Assembly: GCA_003229095.1 (NCBI GenBank)
Contig: QIHS01000547.1
Location: forward strand, 1-5,061
Direction: 5' to 3'
DNA: 5,061 nucleotides
Source: Woeseia sp.
GTDB taxonomy: Bacteria > Pseudomonadota > Gammaproteobacteria > Steroidobacterales > Woeseiaceae
A program made the translations under genes and the position numbers. This document shows, piece by piece, positions 1-5,061 of this stretch; the stretch's first letter is position 1; every line of letters begins with the position of its first letter. The notes beneath the pieces are model-generated. The model ran no database searches, was not told where the DNA came from, and was given only the letters and a program-made list of their open reading frames with translations.

Positions 1-339
1 ATTGTCTTTAACAAGCTGGCCGGGAAAGTCGATGATGTCGCGATGTTAATGGTGTCGTACGACCTGCCATTTGCGCACGCACGATTTCACAAGGAACACG
101 ATCTGGAAAATGTTGTTGGCTTGTCGGCGATTCGCCATGCCGGTTTCGGCGAAAATTACGGTGTGCAAATTCTGGACGGCCCGCTCGCCGGCATGTTCTC
201 AAGGGCGGTGGTTGTTCTGGACGAAAACAACACGGTTGTTTATCGCGAGCAGATAGCCGATATCGGCGCTGAACCGGACTACGTGGCGGCATACAAAGCA
301 CTCGGCGTGGAAATTCATCCACTTGATCTGGAAATCTGA
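1..339 (+). CDS. tpx: Thiol peroxidase (Tpx-type peroxiredoxin), C-terminal part; gene truncated by the window edge
   Basis: The frame is open from base 1 and ends at TGA 337-339, giving about 112 residues; the N-terminal part, including the peroxidatic cysteine, lies upstream of the window. The visible part matches the C-terminal two thirds of Tpx: FNKLAGKVDD, then SYDLPFAHARF (E. coli has SADLPFAQSRF), DGPLAGM, and SRAVVVLDENN, which carries the conserved active-site Arg. Tpx enzymes reduce H2O2 and alkyl hydroperoxides, usually with thioredoxin as electron donor; E. coli Tpx is periplasmic or cytosolic depending on the report. The visible part contains no cysteine: the resolving Cys that normally follows DLPFAQxRF is His here (ARFHKEH). 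The C-terminus is about ten residues longer than in E. coli Tpx (ends HPLDLEI). An ATG at 43 is internal and not the true start. It is followed 14 bases later by gcvPB, so cotranscription is possible. Family assignment is firm; catalytic class is not, because the N-terminus is unseen. Confidence 0.93.
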   Translation: MVFNKLAGKVDDVAMLMVSYDLPFAHARFHKEHDLENVVGLSAIRHAGFGENYGVQILDGPLAGMFSRAVVVLDENNTVVYREQIADIGAEPDYVAAYKALGVEIHPLDLEI

Positions 340-353
340 AGCGGGCGTACGAG

Positions 354-1724
354 ATGGGCGAGCAATTAATTTTTGAAAGATCGCGGCCAGGGCGTCGCGC
401 ATATGCACAGGCGCCGCTGCACGAGGCTGACAGTAGTGTTCCGGCCGAATTCGCACGTGCCGATGCGCCGATGTTGCCTGAAGTATCCGAGTTGCAGGTT
501 GTGCGTCACTACACCAGGCTGTCGCAGCAGAATTTCTCCATCGACACGCATTTTTACCCGCTGGGTTCCTGCACGATGAAATACAATCCGCGCGCCTGCA
601 ATACGCTGGCGTTGTTGCCCGGGTTCGCAGGCCGCCATCCGCTGGGCCCGGCAAGTCACGGACAGGGTTTTCTGGCGTGTATGCACGAACTGCAGGAAAT
701 GTTGATGTCGGTGACCGGAATGAAGGCTGTTTCACTGACGCCGATGGCGGGTGCGCAGGGTGAACTGGCGGGTGTCGCGATGATTCGTGCCTATCACCTC
801 GAAAATGGCAACGACGAACGGGACGAAATTATCGTTCCTGACGCCGCACATGGGACGAATCCGGCCACGGCGACGATGTGTGGCTGCACGGTCAGAGAGA
901 TTCCGACCAACGCAGATGGCGATGTAGACATCGAAGCGTTGAAAGAGGCGGTCGGCCCCAAGACAGCAGGCATCATGCTGACCAACCCCTCAACATTGGG
1001 CGTGTTCGAGCGCCGCATTACGGAAATCGCAGATATCGTGCACAAGGCCGGGGGGTTGCTCTATTACGATGGTGCGAACCTGAACGCGATCCTCGGAAAA
1101 GTGCGTCCGGGCGATATGGGCTTTGATGTCATTCACCTAAACTTACACAAGACTTTTTCGACTCCGCATGGTGGCGGAGGGCCGGGGTCCGGTGCCGTCG
1201 GTGTTGGCGATCGTCTGAAGCCATACATGCCAATACCGATTGTTGGCAAGTCTGAACAGAACGGCTCTGATTTTTATGAATTCCTGGGTAAAGAAGCGTT
1301 GCCGCTGAGCATTGGCCACCTGTCCGGATTCATGGGCAATGCCGGCGTTCTTCTGCGCGCATACGTCTACATGCGCATGATTGGCAAAGATGGCATGAAG
1401 CGCATCGCGGAATTTGCGACGTTGAACGCAAACTACCTGCAGTGTCGCTTGCAGGAAGCAGGCTTCGAGCTGGCATTTCCAAAACGACGCGCGAGCCACG
1501 AATTTATTGTCACGCTCAAAAATGAATCCCGGACATTGCACGTCACCGCGATGGATTTTGCAAAAGCGCTGCTCGACAAGGGTTTTCATGCACCGACGAC
1601 GTACTTTCCGTTGCTGGTACCCGAATGCCTGCTGATCGAGCCGACCGAGACGGAAAGCAAAGAATCTGTCGATCGATTTGTCGAGGCGCTCAGTGAAATT
1701 CGCGAGGAAGCGCGGACAAGGTGA
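354..1724 (+). CDS. gcvPB: Glycine dehydrogenase (decarboxylating) subunit 2, P-protein beta subunit; 3' end frameshifted
   Basis: This is the PLP-carrying half of the split P-protein of the glycine cleavage system. With GcvPA it decarboxylates glycine and passes the aminomethyl group to the lipoyl arm of GcvH in the cytoplasm. Family motifs are in order: HFYPLGSCTMKY (residues 66-77), LTPMAGAQGELAG, DAAHGTNPA (163-171), YYDGANLNAI, and the PLP-lysine block HLNLHKTF with Lys266 as the expected Schiff-base lysine, followed by the glycine-rich PHGGGGPGSG. Length is 456 residues, short of the family's roughly 480-500. The missing 30-odd C-terminal residues are present in the -1 frame directly downstream (see 1721-1822), so the TGA at 1722 is probably caused by a frame break. 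The ATG at 354 has only a poor Shine-Dalgarno sequence but aligns with the expected N-terminus and lies 14 bases after tpx. GcvPA is not in the window and usually precedes gcvPB; here tpx occupies that place. Confidence 0.96.
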   Translation: MGEQLIFERSRPGRRAYAQAPLHEADSSVPAEFARADAPMLPEVSELQVVRHYTRLSQQNFSIDTHFYPLGSCTMKYNPRACNTLALLPGFAGRHPLGPASHGQGFLACMHELQEMLMSVTGMKAVSLTPMAGAQGELAGVAMIRAYHLENGNDERDEIIVPDAAHGTNPATATMCGCTVREIPTNADGDVDIEALKEAVGPKTAGIMLTNPSTLGVFERRITEIADIVHKAGGLLYYDGANLNAILGKVRPGDMGFDVIHLNLHKTFSTPHGGGGPGSGAVGVGDRLKPYMPIPIVGKSEQNGSDFYEFLGKEALPLSIGHLSGFMGNAGVLLRAYVYMRMIGKDGMKRIAEFATLNANYLQCRLQEAGFELAFPKRRASHEFIVTLKNESRTLHVTAMDFAKALLDKGFHAPTTYFPLLVPECLLIEPTETESKESVDRFVEALSEIREEARTR

Positions 1725-1822
1725 AGGGCGCACCATACACGTTGCCGGTACGCAGACTGGATGATGTCAAAGCGGCGCGTCAGCTCGACCTGACCTGGGA
1801 CCCGCTGCGTGATAGTCCTTAA
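1721..1822 (+). other. gcvPB: Out-of-frame C-terminal tail of gcvPB
   Basis: Read in the frame starting at 1721, this stretch gives VKGAPYTLPVRRLDD, then VKAARQLDLTW, ending DSP at TAA 1820-1822. From knowledge of the family, GcvPB proteins end with a segment of the type APHTTPVRRLDE...KAAR...LRW, so this is the missing tail of the preceding gene and not a separate ORF; it has no start codon of its own with a ribosome site. The frames meet around 1710-1720, in the bases GAAGCGCGGACAAGG. Adding one base there, or removing two (one CG unit of GCGCGG), joins the frames and gives a protein of 489 or 488 residues, the normal family length. It could be a true mutation in this strain or a sequencing or assembly error. 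No slippery heptamer for programmed -1 frameshifting is visible. Confidence 0.85.
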
Positions 1823-1952
1823 AATGCGGGCTACTGCCGTGTAAGCGAACGGTATTGCGGCATAATCGCGTGACCGGGGAAATGGAACCGGCAAGCCATT
1901 CAACAGTCACAAAACCTAGTCGGCGCCATTTTGTGTCGTCGTATGTCATCGC

Positions 1953-1959
1953 AGAGAAA
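1953..1959 (+). promoter_or_regulatory. Probable ribosome binding site for the HtrA-like gene
   Basis: A purine-rich AGAGAAA stands 6 bases before the ATG at 1966. It is a weak Shine-Dalgarno match. It supports the ATG at 1966 over the in-frame TTG at 1855 and ATG at 1882, because only the 1966 start puts a signal peptide at the N-terminus. The rest of the 143-base spacer (1823-1965) shows no convincing terminator; a CATAAT at 1861-1866 resembles a -10 box but has no matching -35 box. Confidence 0.4.
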
Positions 1960-1965
1960 TATTCA

Positions 1966-2562
1966 ATGCCGAAAAAAATCATATCTGTCTTGCTGGCGGG
2001 ATCGCTGATCGGGGCACAAAGTCATGCAGAGGAGCCCGAATGGGCCGGTACCCTGGAGCGTATCTCCTCCGGCGTCGTCTCTATTCGCGTCGACAGCACG
2101 CGTGCCTTTGATACGGAGTGGAATTCCTCAAGTCAGGCAACGGGTTTTGTCGTTGATGCAAAACGCGGTCTTATCCTGACCAACCGACATGTCGTGACAC
2201 CCGGACCGGTTGTCGCTGAAGCGATATTCCTAAACAACGAAGAAGTCCGCCTGACCCCGATTTACCGTGACCCCGTGCATGATTTTGGCTTTTTCCGCTA
2301 TGACCCTGCCGACCTTGCTTACATCGAACCGGCAGAATTGCCGCTCGCCCCGGATGCTGCAGGTGTTGGCAATGAGATTCGCGTCATCGGCAACGACGCT
2401 GGAGAACAGCTTTCTATCCTTGCCGGGACCATCGCGCGCCGGACTATGGCCGTGGTAAGTACAGTGATTTCAACACCTTCTACTATCAGGCTGCCTCAGG
2501 GACGTCTGGCGGTTCTTCCGGTTCGCCGGTCATCAATATCGACGGAGACGTCGTCGCCTTAA
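1966..2562 (+). CDS. N-terminal fragment of exported Nma111-like HtrA protease: signal peptide, catalytic His and Asp
   Basis: Starting at ATG 1966, the protein begins with a signal peptide: MPKK, a hydrophobic core IISVLLAGSLIGA, and a likely cleavage site after QSHA. This predicts export to the periplasm. A trypsin-fold domain follows: QATGFVVDAKRGLILTNRHVV places catalytic His75 and DPVHDFGFFRYDP places catalytic Asp106. VGNEIRVIGNDAGEQLSILAG is highly typical of the Nma111/Ynm3 family of duplicated HtrA proteins. After IAR (codon ending at 2439) the reading becomes nonsense (RTMAVVSTV...) until TAA at 2560-2562; the true continuation, including the catalytic Ser, is in the -1 frame. About 158 residues are therefore genuine and about 40 are frameshift readthrough. 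If translated alone it would be an incomplete protease lacking its nucleophile. Confidence 0.85.
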   Translation: MPKKIISVLLAGSLIGAQSHAEEPEWAGTLERISSGVVSIRVDSTRAFDTEWNSSSQATGFVVDAKRGLILTNRHVVTPGPVVAEAIFLNNEEVRLTPIYRDPVHDFGFFRYDPADLAYIEPAELPLAPDAAGVGNEIRVIGNDAGEQLSILAGTIARRTMAVVSTVISTPSTIRLPQGRLAVLPVRRSSISTETSSP

Positions 2563-2774
2563 ATGCGGGCGGCAACAACAACGCCGCGAGCAGTTTTTTC
2601 CTGCCGCTCAGCCGTATCCAGCGCGCGCTTACGCTGATTCAGAATGGTGAAACCATCACTCGCGGCACGCTGCAGACGATTTTCCAGCGTAAAGCGTATG
2701 ATGAACTGCGCAGGCTCGGGCTGACTGAGGAGACCGAAGAACGAGTCCGCTCGGACTTTCCGAAACAGACCGGA
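2439..2774 (+). other. Central segment of the HtrA-like protein in the -1 frame, with catalytic Ser and start of PDZ1
   Basis: From 2439 the third frame reads PDYGRGKYSDFNTFYYQ, then AASGTSGGSSGSPVI, which holds the catalytic Ser (TCC at 2517-2519, second Ser of GSSGSP, equal to the GNSGGP Ser of HtrA). It continues through VVALNAGG, SSFFLPLSRIQRAL, ITRGTLQTIF and YDELRRLGL into the PDZ1 region. All of these are family blocks in the right order after the block that ends the first fragment. The frame is open from 2376, after TGA 2373-2375, into the 2775-4742 frame without a stop. It has no ATG, GTG or TTG between 2439 and 2775, so it can only be translated as a continuation of the upstream fragment by frame repair or recoding. 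Five residues normally expected between IAR and PDYG (of the form LDRxA) are missing, which fits a 16-base loss. Confidence 0.85.
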
Positions 2775-4742
2775 ATGCTGACTGTTTCGCAGGTTATTCC
2801 CGGATCACCCGCCGATGGAAAGCTGGAGCCCGGCGATATTCTGGTGCGAATGAACGGCGATCTCATCACCGAATTTGTACCGCTTGCGGCCATACTCGAT
2901 AGCAGCGTCGGTTCGTCCATTGCCATCGAAATAGAACGTGGTGGCGTATCCCTGATTGAAGACATCACTGTGAACGACTTGCATGCCGTTTCGCCGGACG
3001 AATTTCTTGAATTTGGCAATGCCATTGTGCACAACCTCTCCTACCAACAGGCCAGGCATTACAACCGAGCTGTCGACGGCGTATATGTTGCAAACCCGGG
3101 ATATATTTTTGCGCGATCCGGAATCCCCCGCGGTGCGGTCATTTCCGAGGTCGGCGGCGAGCCGGTCAACGATATTGAAAGTCTGCAAGCCCAGCTCGCA
3201 ACGATGGCCGATGGCGACCGCACGACCTATCGATATCACACGATGGACGACCCGCGGAACAGCATCGTTCGTTCGGTTGAAATGGATCGAAACTGGTTTC
3301 CCGCCCAGCACTGCTGGCGAGATGACGAGAGCGGCGTCTGGCCGTGCAACGATCTTGATTCGGGGCCAGAACCGTCAGCACCGCAATCCGGTCGAACGCA
3401 ATTTTCAAAAAACGGCGATTCTCGCGTCAATGCGATCACGCCGTCACTGGTCATGGTCACATTCGATCTTCCTTACACAATATCCGGCGTCGCTGAACGC
3501 CACTATTATGGAACCGGCCTGATTGTTGATACAGAACGCGGGCTTATCGTAGTCGATCGCAATACGGTTCCTGTTGCAATGGGTGATGTCAGCATCACCT
3601 TTGCCGGCTCTCTGCAAATCAACGGTCGTGTCGAATACGTGCATCCGCTGCATAACCTTGCCGTGGTGGCCTACGATCCGAAATTGATTGGGGATACGCC
3701 GGTTGCAGCAGCACGATTCTCAAATGAAGTGCTTGAGCCCGGAGACGATGTCTGGGTGATCGGACTCAAAGGCGATCACCAAATCGTGCACCAGGCGACC
3801 ACTGTCGCCTCTGTCGATCCAATGCTGTTGCCGCTATCACGTACGCTTCGCTTCCGTGATACCAACATCGAGGCGATTTCTCTCGTCAATGCGCCGGGAG
3901 ACATTGATGGCGTCATCGTCAACAAACGTGGCGCTGTGCTGGCCAAATGGGTGAGTTTCGCCTTTCAGTCGGGTGGGGAATCCGGCCAGATTAATCGAGG
4001 GATCTCCGCTGAACTGGTCAGTGAGTTTGTGGACGTCGTTCGATCTGGAGAAACTGTTTATTCTCTCGAGGCAGAACTCGGCTATACACCACTATTTGCG
4101 GCGCGAAAGCTGGGTCTTGGCGAAGACTGGCTGAGCAAACTCGAATCGCATAATCCAAGTGGCCGGCGGGCGCTCAGTGTTACGCGGCTGGTAGCAGGAA
4201 CGCCTGCCTCGGAATTATTGAGAAACGGAGACATGATTCTTGCCGTTGACAATCGGGTCGTCACTACCTTTCGTGAATTGGAACGCGCAGTCAGCAAGCC
4301 GGCAGTTACGCTAACCGTTTGGCGAGATAGTGCAGCAGTCGAAATAGATATTGAGACAGTTGCGCTGGGCGGTGAGGGCGTCAAACGGGCGGTGTCGTGG
4401 GCCGGCGCACTGTTGCATGATCCGCATCGTGCCATGGCCGCACAGCGTGGCATCGAATCCAGCGGCGTTTACATTGCATTTTTTAGTTACGGATCTCCGG
4501 CAACTCGCTATGGGCTTTGGGCCGGTCGTCGAATTGTCGCGGTGGACGATACAGAAACGCCAGATCTGCAGGCTTTTGTCGATATCGTCAGCGGCAAGGA
4601 CGATCAGGAATCCGTGCGCCTGAAAACGGTGTCATGGAACGGGTCTGTGCAGGTTATTACGCTCAAGCTCGACAATCAATACTGGCCGGCTTATGAAATT
4701 CGTCTGACTGACACGGGCTGGAAACGCGCACCGATTGGCTAG
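2775..4742 (+). CDS. C-terminal part of Nma111-like HtrA protein: PDZ1-PDZ2, degenerate second protease domain, PDZ3-PDZ4
   Basis: This is the longest open stretch of the gene from its first ATG (655 residues), but that ATG lies inside PDZ1 and has no clear ribosome site, so it is unlikely to be a natural start. Order of domains: PDZ1 (about 1-70, IPGSPADGKLEPGDILVRMN), PDZ2 (about 71-175, IPRGAVISEVGGEPV), a linker with the only two cysteines of the whole protein (Cys180 and Cys191), a second trypsin-like domain (about 219-420), PDZ3 (about 429-525, GTPASELLRNGDMILAVD) and a PDZ4-like domain (about 530-655, GSPATRYGLWAGRRIVAVDD). In the second protease domain all three catalytic positions appear changed by alignment to domain 1: His to Asn263 (VVDRNTV), Asp to Asn294 (PLHNLAVV) and Ser to Asp376 (APGDIDGV). 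It is thus probably structural or substrate-binding. The stop is TAG 4740-4742. No partner gene follows. Confidence 0.85.
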   Translation: MLTVSQVIPGSPADGKLEPGDILVRMNGDLITEFVPLAAILDSSVGSSIAIEIERGGVSLIEDITVNDLHAVSPDEFLEFGNAIVHNLSYQQARHYNRAVDGVYVANPGYIFARSGIPRGAVISEVGGEPVNDIESLQAQLATMADGDRTTYRYHTMDDPRNSIVRSVEMDRNWFPAQHCWRDDESGVWPCNDLDSGPEPSAPQSGRTQFSKNGDSRVNAITPSLVMVTFDLPYTISGVAERHYYGTGLIVDTERGLIVVDRNTVPVAMGDVSITFAGSLQINGRVEYVHPLHNLAVVAYDPKLIGDTPVAAARFSNEVLEPGDDVWVIGLKGDHQIVHQATTVASVDPMLLPLSRTLRFRDTNIEAISLVNAPGDIDGVIVNKRGAVLAKWVSFAFQSGGESGQINRGISAELVSEFVDVVRSGETVYSLEAELGYTPLFAARKLGLGEDWLSKLESHNPSGRRALSVTRLVAGTPASELLRNGDMILAVDNRVVTTFRELERAVSKPAVTLTVWRDSAAVEIDIETVALGGEGVKRAVSWAGALLHDPHRAMAAQRGIESSGVYIAFFSYGSPATRYGLWAGRRIVAVDDTETPDLQAFVDIVSGKDDQESVRLKTVSWNGSVQVITLKLDNQYWPAYEIRLTDTGWKRAPIG

Positions 4743-4784
4743 AATTTCTTTTCCATACCTTGGGAATTTTAGTGCCAGTAGTTC

Positions 4785-4869
4785 GGCCTTGACTGTCAGG
4801 TTTTCCTTGAAGGGATGGCTCCCTGCGGTCCGCTTTATTCCCATCAAGAAAAACCTGACAGCCAAGGCC
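4785..4869. repeat. Long imperfect palindrome, 31-base arms around a 23-base centre
   Basis: The left arm 4785-4815 (GGCCTTGACTGTCAGG, then TTTTCCTTGAAGGGA) is the inverted copy of the right arm 4839-4869 (TCCCATCAAGAAAAACC, then TGACAGCCAAGGCC) with three mismatches in 31. As RNA or single-stranded DNA it would form a stem of about 28 pairs. The 23-base centre contains a further small palindrome, GCGGTCCGC, at 4825-4833. The right arm runs into a perfect 12-base palindrome, CCAAGGCCTTGG, at 4862-4873. No T-run follows either arm directly, so it is not a standard intrinsic terminator. A MITE/REP-like repeat, an inverted duplication, or a transcript-stabilising hairpin are all possible; copies elsewhere in the genome cannot be seen here. 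Confidence 0.8.
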
Positions 4870-4938
4870 TTGGGCTCTCGCGGAATTTCGGCAATCAGGC
4901 GCGCAGGTTGTCGCAATAAACCAGCAGTTGGCGTAACG

Positions 4939-4983
4939 AAACTTTCGCGAAGTCATCGGTGCGGGATCTTAGGAAAGTTTTTT
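4939..4983 (+). terminator. Possible intrinsic terminator, weak
   Basis: AAACTTTC (4939-4946) pairs with GAAAGTTT (4973-4980), and six T's (4978-4983) followed by CTTCTTT come directly after. The stem is only 8 pairs, AT-rich, and its loop is 26 bases long, so it would be a poor terminator alone. Its place about 200 bases after the stop of the HtrA-like gene, on the same strand, fits an end of transcript. Confidence 0.3.
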
Positions 4984-5015
4984 CTTCTTTGGATATAACC
5001 AAAAGATACAGACTT

Positions 5016-5056
5016 CGAATGCAACCATTCGCTTGTTGCAGACATCTATACAACAA
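5016..5056. other. Three overlapping inverted repeats
   Basis: CGAATG (5016-5021) pairs with CATTCG (5026-5031) over a 4-base loop. TGCAAC (5020-5025) pairs with GTTGCA (5035-5040) over 9 bases. TTGTTG (5033-5038) pairs with CAACAA (5051-5056) over 12 bases. All three are perfect 6-base matches. Neighbouring pairs share bases, so they cannot all form at once. They may be an operator region or leader of a gene beyond the window; chance is possible for matches this short. Confidence 0.4.
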
Positions 5057-5061
5057 ATCGG

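Larger units (their letters stand above)
1966..4742 (+). pseudogene. Whole frameshifted gene: exported tandem HtrA/PDZ protein of the Nma111/Ynm3 (Deg7-like) type
   Basis: Read as one gene with 16 bases restored at 2439/2440, it encodes about 930 residues: signal peptide, active-type protease domain (His75, Asp106, Ser), PDZ1, PDZ2, inactive protease domain, PDZ3 and PDZ4. This is close to the roughly 1000 residues of yeast Nma111, whose family is known for a duplicated HtrA unit with a degenerate second copy; plant Deg7 is organised similarly. The fungal protein is nuclear/cytosolic, whereas this one should be periplasmic because of its signal peptide. A role as an envelope chaperone or protease is inferred from HtrA family behaviour. 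Apart from the single break there are no stops in about 2.8 kb, and motifs are conserved on both sides, so the break is very recent, recoded or an artefact. Labelling it a pseudogene depends on the break being real. Confidence 0.7.
4743..5061. other. 3' spacer without a recognised gene
   Basis: These 319 bases after the HtrA-like gene contain no ORF with a credible start, ribosome site or family resemblance. Short open frames on both strands here are formed largely by the palindrome at 4785-4869 and encode low-complexity, basic peptides. The composition becomes more AT-rich toward the right end, as expected of a spacer or upstream region of the next gene. The recognisable contents are listed separately: a long palindrome, a terminator-like hairpin and a cluster of overlapping inverted repeats. 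Confidence 0.6.

Noticed and set aside
199..735. Long minus-strand open frame across tpx and the start of gcvPB
   Set aside because: It is antisense to two well-recognised genes, and its peptide has no family features and a composition typical of a shadow frame.
1143..1736. Minus-strand open frame of 197 codons inside gcvPB
   Set aside because: It lies opposite the conserved PLP-lysine region and C-terminal half of GcvPB; the peptide shows no recognisable motif.
1835..1862. TGCCG...CGGCA hairpin as a terminator of gcvPB
   Set aside because: The stem is only five pairs over an 18-base loop, and no T-run follows.
1855..1965. N-terminal extension of the HtrA-like gene from TTG 1855 or ATG 1882
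   Set aside because: The added residues are not family-like and would bury the signal peptide, which fits perfectly at ATG 1966.
2431..2450. Programmed -1 ribosomal frameshifting in the HtrA-like gene
   Set aside because: There is no slippery heptamer, and simple -1 slippage would still leave out five expected family residues.
2775..4742. A separate, naturally independent second gene starting at ATG 2775
   Set aside because: The ATG is inside PDZ1, has no clear ribosome site, and clean family sequence continues upstream in the same frame to 2439.
4735..4998. Small + strand gene in the 3' spacer
   Set aside because: It overlaps the stop of the HtrA-like gene, has no ribosome site, and much of its peptide is the translation of the palindrome.

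Overview
The window looks like a chromosomal segment of a proteobacterium, most likely a gammaproteobacterium. It has moderately GC-rich coding DNA, a split glycine decarboxylase (separate GcvPB subunit), a Tpx-type peroxiredoxin, and a large exported HtrA-like protein. The lineage is an inference from family resemblance. There is no rRNA, tRNA, CRISPR array or recognisable transposase.

Layout, all on the + strand. Positions 1-339 hold the 3' end of a thiol peroxidase gene (tpx), whose start lies outside the window. After 14 bases comes gcvPB (354-1724), the PLP-binding subunit 2 of glycine dehydrogenase. Its conserved C-terminal tail is not lost but sits in the -1 frame at about 1713-1822, so the gene carries a frame break close to its end. 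After a 143-base gap, a very large gene runs from 1966 to 4742. It encodes a signal peptide, an active-type trypsin/HtrA protease domain, two PDZ domains, a second degenerate protease domain and two more PDZ-like domains. This is the architecture of the Nma111/Ynm3 family of fungi, which plant Deg7 resembles. The gene is split by a frame break at about 2439, so it appears as two open frames (1966-2562 and 2376-4742, first ATG at 2775). His and Asp of the catalytic triad lie in the first piece and Ser in the second. Restoring 16 bases (five expected residues plus one base) rebuilds one continuous protein of about 930 residues. The last 319 bases (4743-5061) hold no supported gene. They contain a long imperfect palindrome (4785-4869), a weak terminator-like hairpin (4939-4983) and a cluster of overlapping short inverted repeats (5016-5056).

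The genes do not form one obvious pathway. Tpx (peroxide detoxification) and the HtrA-like protein (probable envelope protein quality control) both fit stress physiology, while GcvPB belongs to one-carbon/glycine metabolism. The main points of interest are the eukaryote-type tandem HtrA architecture in an exported bacterial protein, two frame breaks in the same direction in adjacent genes, both at GCGCG runs, a Tpx without its usual resolving cysteine, and the palindromic element in the 3' spacer.
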